Positions 1-8,372 of a stretch of 64,000 bases of DNA are shown piece after piece. Position 1 is the first letter of the stretch. Every line of letters starts with the position of its first letter. The notes under the pieces were generated by a model that was not told the DNA's origin, made no database searches, and saw only the letters and a list, made by a program, of their open reading frames with translations. The stretch comes from UBA685 sp002299005 (GTDB lineage: Bacteria > Pseudomonadota > Alphaproteobacteria > Puniceispirillales > Puniceispirillaceae), in contig CAXAAH010000001.1 of assembly GCA_963966775.1 (NCBI GenBank), forward strand, positions 186,001-250,000. The letters run 5' to 3'. A program made the translations under genes and the position numbers.

Positions 1-209
1 GTGTCTTTGGTATCAAACGCAGGCAGAGGCGCGCCATGTGATAGAGCGGCGCCTTTTTCAAGATGTAAGTCTGAGACGATAAGCAAACCTTCAGCAGGCA
101 TAAAGAGCGTGCCATCGCCATGAAGAATAAGCTGATTGCCATGAAAATCGATCGTTACATCTTTATTTTTGGCATCTTTACTTTTCGGTGGATTTGGCTG
201 GTTTGGCAT
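1..209 (-). CDS. pdeM: Ligase-associated DNA damage response phosphoesterase PdeM (N-terminal part, cut by window edge)
   Basis: The minus strand is open from an ATG at 207-209 to the left edge, giving about 69 N-terminal residues. After a hydrophilic start the reading frame shows SDLHLEKG, the first metal-binding motif of calcineurin-like phosphoesterases in the PdeM form. Family members are metal-dependent phosphodiesterases, and their genes cluster with an Lhr-type helicase, an MBL-fold exonuclease and an ATP-dependent ligase. All three of those partners follow here. The gene starts 3 bp beyond the lhr stop, so lhr and pdeM are very probably co-transcribed. The catalytic remainder lies outside the window. 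Confidence 0.85.
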   Translation of the reverse strand, partial: MPNQPNPPKSKDAKNKDVTIDFHGNQLILHGDGTLFMPAEGLLIVSDLHLEKGAALSHGAPLPAFDTKD

Positions 210-212
210 GAA

Positions 213-2666
213 TTAGCGCCCTTGCATTTCTTGAATAAGCTCAGTCTCTAACTCTTCTAGCATATCACTAACGCCGCTCGCTGTGACGCTTTCTCTGCCC
301 ACTTCTAGCATTAAGGGCACCGCAAGGGGGCTGATATAATTTAATTGCCAAAAATCTATTTTATCTTCAAAGCGTGTCAGCATTTCTGAAAGGCGTCTTA
401 TGTCGGTTAGCCCGCGCGCGGCGTCTTGTTCGGTTGCTTGAAGCAAGAGATGCGATGGTTGGTGGCGGCGAAGCACATCATAAATCAAATCAGAATTCAC
501 CGTCATTTGCTTGCCCGTTTTCTCATGGCCCGGCATGCGCTTTTCAATCAGCCCGGCAATTGTGGCAACCGCGCGAAAAGAGCGTTTTAGCATGGTCGAT
601 TCTGCCATCCATTCTTCCAAATCATCGCCCAAAAGGTCTGATTGAAACAGATTTTCAGGACTTGTCACGCGGTGCACCGACCAAATAGCCACAGCGTAAT
701 CTGTTGCAACAAACCCCAATGGCCCAAAGCCGAGGCGTTCCATACGTCTTGTTAACAGCATGCCAAGTGTTTGATGCGCATTGCGCCCCTCAAAGCAATA
801 GGCGACCAGATAGTGTTTTTGACCGCGCTTAAAGCTTTCGACCAGCAATTTATCAGATGAAGGAATGCCAGAGCGTTGCTTTTGCAGATAGAGCCATTGC
901 GCAACCTCGGCGGGTAATTTGGCAAGGGCCTTATCATCATGCAACAAGGACCGCACCGTATCGGCAAGGTTCTGTGACAGGGGCAGGCGGCCACCGGCAT
1001 AGGCAGGCACTTTGGGCTCTTTGGCATGGCTGACAATTGTCTGAACGATATTGCCCTTAATCCCGACATATTGAAGCATGCGACCGGCAAAGATAAAATG
1101 GTCACCGCTAATCAGATTTTGCACAAAATATTCTTCAATTTCACCAAGCACAGGGCCAGATTTCAAGCGCACCTTCATGGTGACTGTCTCAACAATCGTG
1201 CCAATATTCATGCGCCATCTTTGGGCGATTTTGGGGCTTGTAATACGCCACAGACCGTCAATGCCCTTCACAAGGCGTTGGAACTGATCATAATGCGATA
1301 AGGCATAGCCACCTGTTGCCACAAAATCGAGCACCTCTTCAAATTGCGCTCTTGTCAAAGCGGCAAAAGGAGGGGCGGTGATAATCGTCTGATAGAGCCT
1401 ATCCGCATCAAACGGCGCGGTCACAGCACAGCCCACAATATGCTGGGCTAGCACGTCAAGCGCGCCGGGGTGGGCCTCACTATCATCAAGTTGCATGATT
1501 TCCACGCAATGCATGGCTGCCATGACCTCTAGCACCTCAAAGCGATTGGCAGGGACAAGCACAGCCTTTGAGGCGCTATCAAGACGGTGACCAGCTCTGC
1601 CAATGCGTTGGACCAGCCGTGAGACACCTTTGGGCGCGCCAATTTGCACGACAAGATCGATATCTGCCCAATCAATCCCTAAATCAAGCGAAGAGGTGGC
1701 CACCACAGCATCAAGCTTGCCTTGTGCCATAAAGCTCTCAACCTTGCGCCTTTGTCCGACATCTAAGGAGCCGTGATGCAGGCCAATTTTCAGATTATCA
1801 TCATTTGCCATCCATAGGGCTTGGAACAGCAATTCGGCTTGGGCTCTCGTATTAACAAAGATCAGCACCTTATTATGCGTTTGCAGTAAGTGATAAATTT
1901 CTGGCAAAGCATAATGCGCAGAATGACCTGCCCATGGTAATTCCGCCTCTGTTTCAAGCATTGATACGTGAATATCTTTATGAAGCACAGGTTGCAGGAT
2001 TTTGACATGATTTGGGTCAGGCGATAAGAGAGCGGCAAACCTTGTGGGATTAGCAACGGTCGCAGAAAGACCAATCGCTTTGAGCGGCCGGCCTGTGCCA
2101 CCTGCCTCATTGTCAGCGCGAAGAGCCCGCATTTTAGCAAGGCTTAAGCTGAGCAAATCGCCTCTTTTGGTGCCAGATAGCGCGTGAATCTCATCAATGA
2201 TGATGGTCTGTAATTGTCCAAAGATACGTGCGGCATCTGGCCAGCCAAGCATTAATTCGAGCGATTCTGGCGTGGTCAAAAGGATATTGGGCGGTGTTGT
2301 TCTTTGGCGGTTGCGTTTTGATTGAGGCGTATCACCAGTGCGCGTCTCAATCGTGACAGGCAGGCCCATCTCTTCGACAGGGCTTGTTAGATTGCGCGCA
2401 ATATCGCTTGCCAGCGCCTTTAGGGGCGAGATGTAGAGCGTGTGGATCCCCTCGCAAGGGTTCTGTTCCAAATCGATTAAGCTTGGCAGGAAGCCTGATA
2501 AAGTCTTGCCAGCTCCTGTTGGTGCGATAAGCAAGACTGATTGCTCTGCCTGCCAGCTTGCCACCATATCTAGCTGGTGCGCATGTGCGTGCCAGCCTTT
2601 TGCCGCAAACCAGCTTTGAAAGCGGTCAGGCAAAATCATGGCAGATGTGGCTTGCTTTTCGATCAT
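213..2666 (-). CDS. lhr: Ligase-associated DNA damage response DEXH-box helicase (Lhr-Core type)
   Basis: 817 residues, the usual length of the ligase-associated Lhr-Core group (much shorter than the roughly 1,500-residue Lhr of E. coli). Helicase motifs are in order: Walker A APTGAGKT near residues 48-55, Walker B DEIH at 158-161, motif III GLSAT near 199, and motif VI QRIGRAGH in the second RecA domain. The C-terminal third matches the winged-helix/Lhr-core region. The family is a 3'-to-5' ATP-driven DNA translocase and helicase linked to repair. It precedes pdeM by 3 bp and is divergent from the GST gene. The exonuclease and ligase partners lie just beyond on the plus strand. Confidence 0.93.
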   Translation of the reverse strand: MIEKQATSAMILPDRFQSWFAAKGWHAHAHQLDMVASWQAEQSVLLIAPTGAGKTLSGFLPSLIDLEQNPCEGIHTLYISPLKALASDIARNLTSPVEEMGLPVTIETRTGDTPQSKRNRQRTTPPNILLTTPESLELMLGWPDAARIFGQLQTIIIDEIHALSGTKRGDLLSLSLAKMRALRADNEAGGTGRPLKAIGLSATVANPTRFAALLSPDPNHVKILQPVLHKDIHVSMLETEAELPWAGHSAHYALPEIYHLLQTHNKVLIFVNTRAQAELLFQALWMANDDNLKIGLHHGSLDVGQRRKVESFMAQGKLDAVVATSSLDLGIDWADIDLVVQIGAPKGVSRLVQRIGRAGHRLDSASKAVLVPANRFEVLEVMAAMHCVEIMQLDDSEAHPGALDVLAQHIVGCAVTAPFDADRLYQTIITAPPFAALTRAQFEEVLDFVATGGYALSHYDQFQRLVKGIDGLWRITSPKIAQRWRMNIGTIVETVTMKVRLKSGPVLGEIEEYFVQNLISGDHFIFAGRMLQYVGIKGNIVQTIVSHAKEPKVPAYAGGRLPLSQNLADTVRSLLHDDKALAKLPAEVAQWLYLQKQRSGIPSSDKLLVESFKRGQKHYLVAYCFEGRNAHQTLGMLLTRRMERLGFGPLGFVATDYAVAIWSVHRVTSPENLFQSDLLGDDLEEWMAESTMLKRSFRAVATIAGLIEKRMPGHEKTGKQMTVNSDLIYDVLRRHQPSHLLLQATEQDAARGLTDIRRLSEMLTRFEDKIDFWQLNYISPLAVPLMLEVGRESVTASGVSDMLEELETELIQEMQGR

Positions 2667-2787
2667 CGCTATCGTTTAAAAATTATCTCGTTTATTGTTC
2701 TAGTTTGACTTAGTACTCGTACAGAATAGCGTCTAGTGTTTGTTTTTTTATTTTTATCTCTTTTCACCCCTAAAGTCGGAATAACAG

Positions 2788-3513
2788 ATGATTGATTTAT
2801 ATTATTGGCCAACCCCAAATGGCTTTAAGATTTCAATAGCCCTAGAAGAGCTGGGTCTTTCTTACAAGACGCATCCAATTGATATTGGCAAAGGTGACCA
2901 GTTTCAGCCAGAGTTCCTTGCCTTTTCGCCCAATAACCGCATGCCAGCCATTATCGACCAAGATGGCCCAGATGGCGCGCCGGTAAGTGTTTTTGAATCA
3001 GGTGCGATTTTGCTATATTTGGCGCAAAAAACAGGCAAGCTGATGCCAGAAGATGCAAGAGGACGCATTGAGGTTACCGAATGGCTGATGTGGCAGATGG
3101 GCGGCTTTGGCCCAATGCTAGGCCAAGCGCATCACTTTATCAAATATGCCAAAGAAGAGGTGCCATATGGCATTATGCGCTATGGCAATGAGGCAAACCG
3201 TCTTTATGGCGTGTTAGATCGCCGCCTCGAAGGGCGCGATTTTGTGGTAGGCGATGCGCTGACAATCGCTGATATCGCGATTATGCCTTGGTCAAAGACT
3301 TATTATAATCAGAATGTCGATATTGATGCCTATCCAAATGTCAAAGCATGGCGTGCGCGTCTGTTAGAGCGGCCAGCCTTTATGCGCGGCTACGAGGTCG
3401 GCGCGGAATGGCGCAAGGATTTATCAGCCCTCAAAGGCGCTGAATTTGACAAAATCTTTGGCCTTAGCAAGACCGATAATGCGCCTGATAATGCGCCTGA
3501 TAAGGATAAGTGA
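2788..3513 (+). CDS. Glutathione S-transferase family protein (YfcG/Ure2-like)
   Basis: 241 residues with an N-terminal thioredoxin-like GST domain (WPTPNG then KISIALEELGL, residues about 7-24), a loop ending NNRMPAIID, and the ESGAILLYL motif that binds glutathione. The all-helical domain follows. The N-terminal pattern resembles the YfcG/YghU (nu-class, disulfide-bond reductase) group rather than detoxifying classes. The C terminus carries a perfect 12-bp tandem duplication (3475-3498) coding for two DNAP units. The gene sits between lhr and the repair exonuclease gene, 24 bp upstream of the latter and in the same direction, so co-transcription is likely. A role in repair is not established. 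Confidence 0.85.
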   Translation: MIDLYYWPTPNGFKISIALEELGLSYKTHPIDIGKGDQFQPEFLAFSPNNRMPAIIDQDGPDGAPVSVFESGAILLYLAQKTGKLMPEDARGRIEVTEWLMWQMGGFGPMLGQAHHFIKYAKEEVPYGIMRYGNEANRLYGVLDRRLEGRDFVVGDALTIADIAIMPWSKTYYNQNVDIDAYPNVKAWRARLLERPAFMRGYEVGAEWRKDLSALKGAEFDKIFGLSKTDNAPDNAPDKDK

Positions 3514-3537
3514 TTAGCAAAATAGTGAGGTGGCAAT

Positions 3538-4560
3538 ATGCGCATTGATTGGGCTTATCCGCGTCCAGAAGGTCTTTATATAGAGCCGCTTGATGCTTTT
3601 ATAGACCCTGTGCGGCCTGTGCCACGCGCGCTTATTACGCATGGCCATGCCGACCATGCCAGAGCCGGTCATGGGCAGGTCATAGCCACATCCCAAACGC
3701 TTGAGATTATGGCACTGCGTTATGGTGCAAATTTTACCGCCAATGCGATTGCCCTTGATTATGGGCAAAGTCGTCAAGAAGGGGATGTTGTTATTTCGAT
3801 GGCATCTGCGGGCCATGTGCTGGGCTCTGCGCAAATCATTCTTGATTATGCGGGTAAGCGTCTTATAGCCGCCGGTGACTATAAGCGCGCTTATGATCCA
3901 ACCGTGACACCATTTGAGGTTGTGCCATGTGATGTATTTATCACCGAGGCGACTTTTGGGCTGCCGGTTTTTTCACATCCAGACCCGGTTGGCGAGATTG
4001 AAAAACTAAAGCAGATTCTGCGATTATTTCCCCAACGCAGTTGTTTTATTGGTGCTTATGCGCTTGGCAAAGCACAAAGGGTTATCGCGCTTTTGCGCCA
4101 ATCAGGTTATGATGCGCCTATTTATATTCATGGCGCTCTCAAAGCCTTATGCGATTATTATATTTCTCAAGGGGCGGCGCTTGGCACGCTTTTGCCATTG
4201 CCAGAAAAGCCAAGAGGCGCGGCAAATAAAGAGCTTGCTGGTCAGATTATTATGGGCCCGCCTTCTGCCATTGGCGGCCCTTGGGCCAATCGTCTGCCTG
4301 ATCCTATCATCTGTTTTGCTTCTGGTTGGATGCAGGTCAAGGCGCGTGCCAAACAGCGGTCTGTCGAAGTGCCTTTGATATTATCTGACCATGCTGATTG
4401 GCCAGATATTCTGCAGACCATCGAAGATATAAACCCGGCTGAGGTCTGGGTCACGCATGGCAATGAAGAGGCGCTTATCCATCAGCTAGGCAGGCAAGGG
4501 CGTAAAGCAAAGGCACTCGCGCTAATAGGCTTTGAGCGGGCGGAGGGAGATGAAGGATGA
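3538..4560 (+). CDS. Ligase-associated DNA damage response exonuclease (metallo-beta-lactamase fold)
   Basis: 340 residues. The MBL/beta-CASP metal motif HGHADH is at residues 35-40, followed by the SAGHVLGSAQ motif and the AAGDYKR segment carrying a metal-ligand Asp. The pattern matches the family annotated as ligase-associated DNA damage response exonuclease, a manganese-dependent nuclease of the mRNA 3'-processing/SNM1-like group. A good ribosome site (GAGGTGG) precedes the ATG. The stop overlaps the ligase start by 4 bp (ATGA), which indicates translational coupling and joint action on damaged DNA ends. Confidence 0.92.
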   Translation: MRIDWAYPRPEGLYIEPLDAFIDPVRPVPRALITHGHADHARAGHGQVIATSQTLEIMALRYGANFTANAIALDYGQSRQEGDVVISMASAGHVLGSAQIILDYAGKRLIAAGDYKRAYDPTVTPFEVVPCDVFITEATFGLPVFSHPDPVGEIEKLKQILRLFPQRSCFIGAYALGKAQRVIALLRQSGYDAPIYIHGALKALCDYYISQGAALGTLLPLPEKPRGAANKELAGQIIMGPPSAIGGPWANRLPDPIICFASGWMQVKARAKQRSVEVPLILSDHADWPDILQTIEDINPAEVWVTHGNEEALIHQLGRQGRKAKALALIGFERAEGDEG

Positions 4561-6140
4561 GAGCCTTTGCCAGTTTGCTTGAAAATCTAGTCTTCTCGCC
4601 CGGCCGAAACGCGAAATTAGCGCATTTAACCGCTTGGCTTCAAAACAATTCTGGCGATGCGCGCGGTTTTGGTGTCGCGGCTATCACAGGCGATCTTACC
4701 TTGCCGCATGTAAAGGGCAAGATGATCCGCGATTTAGCCGCAAGCACCACAGATGAGGTGCTATTTGCGCTGTCTTATGATTTTGTCGGTGATTTAGCCG
4801 AGACAGTCTCGCTATTATGGCCGCAAACACATGCCCATAATCACGAAGATTTTGCGCTTGGCGAGATGGTGCGGTTTTTGCAAGGGGCAAGCCGTGCTGA
4901 GGCCGAAGCGCAGATGCGGTACTATTTAGACAGGCTTGATCAAACACAAAGATGGGCCTTGTTAAAGCTGGCGACAGGCGGCTTGCGCGTTGGGGTGTCG
5001 GCGCGCTTGATGCGCGTGGCACTGGCAGGGGCTTTTGATAAGCCGGTTGAGGATATAGAGGAAATATGGCCCCTTATCAGCCCGCCCTATGAGCCGCTAT
5101 TTGACTGGTTAGAAGGGCGCAAGCCAAAACCGCAATCAGAAGGAAGAGCGGTCTTTAAGCCGCTTATGCTGGCCAATCCGCTTGAGGAGACTGACCAAGA
5201 GAGCCTTCGTCTGTCAGACTATCAAATAGAATGGAAATGGGATGGGGCGCGTGTACAGCTTGTCTCTGCCAAGGATGGTGTCAGGCTGTTTTCGCGCTCA
5301 GGTGATGATATCTCGCACGCATTCCCTGAGATGATTGCAGGTCATGTGTTTGAAGGCGTTTTAGATGGTGAGCTATTGGCAGGGGCGCCGCAATCGCTTG
5401 GTTCTTTCAATGATTTGCAGCAACGGCTGAACCGCAAAAAGCCCTCTGCCAAAATGATTGAAAATAGCCCTGTTTTTATGCGTTGCTATGATATTTTGAT
5501 GTCTGGCGGGGATGATTTGCGGCCCATGCCTTTGACTGATAGGCGTCAAATTCTTGAAACTGAATTGGCCGCGATGGCGCATGAAAAGCTTGATCTATCG
5601 CCCTTAATAGAGGCCAAGGATTGGCCAGAGTTAGAGAAGATGCGCGGTGATTGCCGTTCTGATGGCCTCATCGAAGGGGTGATGCTAAAGCGCAAGCAAT
5701 CTCCCTATCAGCTTGGGCGTATCAAGGGGGAATGGTTTAAGTGGAAACGTGATCCGCTTTCCGCTGATTTGGTTATCATGTATGCCCAGCGTGGCCATGG
5801 AAAGCGGTCGTCAAAATATTCAGACTTCACCTTTGGCGCTTGGAAGGATACGCCAGAGGGCAGGGTGCTTGTGCCAGTGGGTAAAGCTTATTCCGGGTTT
5901 ACGGATGCGGAATTGCAAAAATTAGATAAATTTGTCCGCGACCATACGGTGGCAAAATTTGGCCCGGTAAGGGAAGTTGAGCAAAAATTAGTCATCGAGG
6001 CGGCGTTTGATTCATTGCATCTCTCATCACGCCATAAAAGCGGTGTCGCCATGCGCTTTCCGCGCTTTCATGCTATCAGGTGGGATAAGGACCCGGAAGA
6101 GGCAGACACGCTTGCCACGCTTCTTAAATTAATCAGCTAA
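4557..6140 (+). CDS. ATP-dependent DNA ligase (cisplatin damage response type)
   Basis: 527 residues. An N-terminal DNA-binding domain is followed by the nucleotidyltransferase motif EWKWDGAR, with the adenylated lysine at about residue 227, then RSGDD (motif Ia-like), EGVMLKR (motif IV) and a lysine-rich motif V region (EWFKWKRD). An OB-fold end follows. This is the ATP-dependent ligase that gives the Lhr/PdeM/exonuclease cluster its name, and it is distinct from the NAD-dependent LigA used in replication. The ATGA overlap with the exonuclease gene shows it is the last gene of that operon. It converges with the DUF2256 gene 9 bp further on. Confidence 0.93.
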   Translation: MRAFASLLENLVFSPGRNAKLAHLTAWLQNNSGDARGFGVAAITGDLTLPHVKGKMIRDLAASTTDEVLFALSYDFVGDLAETVSLLWPQTHAHNHEDFALGEMVRFLQGASRAEAEAQMRYYLDRLDQTQRWALLKLATGGLRVGVSARLMRVALAGAFDKPVEDIEEIWPLISPPYEPLFDWLEGRKPKPQSEGRAVFKPLMLANPLEETDQESLRLSDYQIEWKWDGARVQLVSAKDGVRLFSRSGDDISHAFPEMIAGHVFEGVLDGELLAGAPQSLGSFNDLQQRLNRKKPSAKMIENSPVFMRCYDILMSGGDDLRPMPLTDRRQILETELAAMAHEKLDLSPLIEAKDWPELEKMRGDCRSDGLIEGVMLKRKQSPYQLGRIKGEWFKWKRDPLSADLVIMYAQRGHGKRSSKYSDFTFGAWKDTPEGRVLVPVGKAYSGFTDAELQKLDKFVRDHTVAKFGPVREVEQKLVIEAAFDSLHLSSRHKSGVAMRFPRFHAIRWDKDPEEADTLATLLKLIS

Positions 6141-6149
6141 CCTAATCAG

Positions 6150-6302
6150 CTAATTAGCGCGTTTGGCCTCTGATTTGCATCTCTCGGAGCAATAGCGGAT
6201 GGTCTCCCAATCACGCGCCCATTTCTTGCGCCATGCATAAGGCTTTTGGCAGGTCTCACAAATCTTCTGCGGCAGGTCACCTTTTTTCACCATTTTTGCC
6301 AT
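6150..6302 (-). CDS. DUF2256 family zinc-binding-like small protein
   Basis: A 50-residue ORF from an ATG at 6300-6302 to a TAG at 6150-6152. It contains ICETCQKPY near the N terminus and RYCSERCK near the C terminus, two CxxC-type pairs expected to bind one zinc, separated by a tryptophan-rich basic stretch (WRKKWARDWE). This layout is the signature of DUF2256 proteins. An alternative ATG three codons downstream (MVKKGD) would give 47 residues. The function is unknown. In related genomes it often lies near cryptochrome or repair genes; here it converges with the DNA ligase gene. Confidence 0.85.
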   Translation of the reverse strand: MAKMVKKGDLPQKICETCQKPYAWRKKWARDWETIRYCSERCKSEAKRAN

Positions 6303-6333
6303 ATTACGCGCCAATCAAATCTATGCTGGATAT

Positions 6334-6519
6334 CTATGCCGGTTCTTCGTCACCTTCATATATAAGGGTACAATTATTGAAAACGACCTGTTCGAACAAA
6401 GATTCTTTGCAATGATGCCATTCAGGGCGCCCTTTGCCGGAAAATCCATCGCGCCAGATAATCGCAATGCCAAGAAGGGCCAATAGAACATATAAGATTG
6501 TGCGTCTATTATTCAACAT
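6334..6519 (-). CDS. Small single-pass membrane protein, unknown function
   Basis: 61 residues with a basic start (NNRR), one hydrophobic segment at about residues 8-22, and a short hydrophilic tail with two cysteines (37 and 50) and an acidic end. The charge pattern predicts N-in, C-out, so the cysteines would face the periplasm and could form a disulfide; this is inference. A clear ribosome site (GAGGAAAT) precedes the ATG, which is the main reason to accept the gene. It lies between ycgN and the DUF2256 gene in the same direction. I do not recognise a family. Confidence 0.6.
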   Translation of the reverse strand: MLNNRRTILYVLLALLGIAIIWRDGFSGKGRPEWHHCKESLFEQVVFNNCTLIYEGDEEPA

Positions 6520-6545
6520 AATGATTTCCTCGATAGGGCGATTGT

Positions 6546-7004
6546 TTAAATGGTGCTTGGGTGGTCCCAGTCAAATAGATGGTCTGGCATATCATCCTCT
6601 GCCACCTCTGTTTCCGTGGTGACATGGCCTGCGACACAATGATTTGCCGCTATCATAGCCTCCTTATTGCCGGTGCGAAGCGGGTGCCATTGTGGCAAAT
6701 CCTTGCCTTCATGAAGGCGTCGATAGCCACAGCTTTCAGGCATCCAATGAACCTCATCAAGTGTTTGCGGCGTTAAGATCACACAATCAGGCACATGCGA
6801 TTTGCGTTCTTCATAATTCGTACATTGCGCCGATTTAGTACAGAGTAATTTGCAAGACACATCGGTGTAATAAATCGCGCCTGTATCAATATCTTCAAGC
6901 TTCAAGACACAGCATTTGCCGCACCCATCACATAAGGACTCCCATTGGTCTTTTGTCATATCGGCTAGGGCGGTGGTTTTCCAAAAGGGCTGTTCTGTTG
7001 GCAT
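6546..7004 (-). CDS. YcgN family cysteine cluster protein (UPF0260)
   Basis: 152 residues. The N-terminal PFW...L..M segment and the CDGCGKCC motif, with further cysteines (VSCKLLC, CTNY, PDCV, SCGY), match the UPF0260/YcgN family, whose CxxCxxCC-type cluster is expected to bind metal. The biochemical role is unknown. The conserved PFW segment supports the ATG at 7002-7004, although this makes the gene overlap the end of cfa by 40 bp. The next in-frame Met (codon 16) would avoid the overlap but would lose conserved residues. Confidence 0.88.
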   Translation of the reverse strand: MPTEQPFWKTTALADMTKDQWESLCDGCGKCCVLKLEDIDTGAIYYTDVSCKLLCTKSAQCTNYEERKSHVPDCVILTPQTLDEVHWMPESCGYRRLHEGKDLPQWHPLRTGNKEAMIAANHCVAGHVTTETEVAEDDMPDHLFDWDHPSTI

Positions 7005-8254
7005 AATTTTTTCAAATAAGCCTTTTCTGTCTTGGCGATATAATCGCGTGTTGAGGGTTTTGTATCCCGTGTCTTGATAAGTTGTATCTGATAGACGACC
7101 CCTTCATCAAGGCGGAAAAAATATTCGCAAGAGACAAGATAGAAAAGCCACATGCGGTAAAAATGCTCATCATACAGCGCTATCAGCCTCTCTTTTTGCG
7201 CCACACAACGCGTCCGCCATGCCAGCAAGGTCTCTGCATAGTGATTATGCATGCATTCAATATCGGCGATATGAAGATCTGTCTTGGCCAGTGATTTGCT
7301 AAGGTCTGCGAGGGTTGGGATATAGCCTCCCGGAAAGATGTATTTTGTGATAAAGGGCGAGGTGACAGGACAGGCACGACGTTTGCCGATGGTATGAATA
7401 ACCGCCGTTCCCTCGTCCAAAAGGCAGCGGTCGACCATCTTGAAATAAGCATCAAAGGATTTGCGCCCCACATGTTCAAGCATGCCAACCGAGATGATGT
7501 TATCATAGCGCCCTTGCTCATCACGGTAATCTTGCAAGGCGAATGATATAGACGGCTTATCGGGGCGTTTTGCGACATGATTTGTGGCATAGTCAAATTG
7601 GTTTTCACTCAGCGTGATGCCGTGCACCTGAAGCCCTTTTTCAAGCGTCGATAGCCCAAAAGCAAGCTCCCCCCACCCGCACCCAATATCAAGAATATGG
7701 CTATCTTTTTTCAGGCGAAGCTTGGCGCCAAGACGCGCTATTTTTTGCCGTTGTGCTTGGTCAAGCGTATCGTCCTCTGTGCGGTAATAAGCACAGCTAT
7801 ATTGGCGCCTCTCATCAAGAAACAGCGCATAGAGCGTATCTGTTAAATCATAATGATGTGCGACATTTGCCTTTGCCGCACGCTTTTTAATCGCGCCGTT
7901 AAAAAACGCACTCACATGACAGATCCCACCCATCATTTTGCCAAAGCGTGTCTTGCTTAATTGTATCTTGTTCAAAAATAGAAAGATGATGAAATCATCA
8001 ATGCTCGTATCTACTAACCTTAGGCGTCCATCCATATAGGTCTCTGGAAAGCCAAGCTCAGGGCGAAGAGTTAGCTCTTTTAACACTTGTTTATTCTCTA
8101 GTTGCAGGGTGACTTGCGGGCCTTTCTTGCGGCCTGTGGCTATCAAAGGCGGCCCCTTTTGATCATTTTGAAAGCTGATTTCTAGGACGCCATGAGAGAT
8201 TATCGAGGATAAAATACGAAACATTATCGGGCTTCTTTGCGACATTTTGCTCAT
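6965..8254 (-). CDS. cfa: Cyclopropane-fatty-acyl-phospholipid synthase family methyltransferase
   Basis: 429 residues. It has an N-terminal lipid-binding-like region, the HYDLTDTLYALFLD and YSCAYY segments typical of Cfa, and the SAM-binding motif LDIGCGWGE near the middle. Cfa enzymes add a methylene group from S-adenosylmethionine to the double bond of unsaturated phospholipid chains at the inner membrane. It is followed by ycgN with a 40-bp overlap and is divergent from mnmC. The 118-bp spacer to mnmC must hold both promoters. Confidence 0.9.
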   Translation of the reverse strand: MSKMSQRSPIMFRILSSIISHGVLEISFQNDQKGPPLIATGRKKGPQVTLQLENKQVLKELTLRPELGFPETYMDGRLRLVDTSIDDFIIFLFLNKIQLSKTRFGKMMGGICHVSAFFNGAIKKRAAKANVAHHYDLTDTLYALFLDERRQYSCAYYRTEDDTLDQAQRQKIARLGAKLRLKKDSHILDIGCGWGELAFGLSTLEKGLQVHGITLSENQFDYATNHVAKRPDKPSISFALQDYRDEQGRYDNIISVGMLEHVGRKSFDAYFKMVDRCLLDEGTAVIHTIGKRRACPVTSPFITKYIFPGGYIPTLADLSKSLAKTDLHIADIECMHNHYAETLLAWRTRCVAQKERLIALYDEHFYRMWLFYLVSCEYFFRLDEGVVYQIQLIKTRDTKPSTRDYIAKTEKAYLKKLCQQNSPFGKPPP

Positions 8255-8372
8255 TACCTCATCATGAATTGCTGTTACATCTGATTATCTTCCTAGTATT
8301 TTTGTGTTAATCTTTTGGCGCAAAGGGAATTTTTGCGCGTCGATGCGCAAAGCAGGAAGGCTGATGGGGTAG

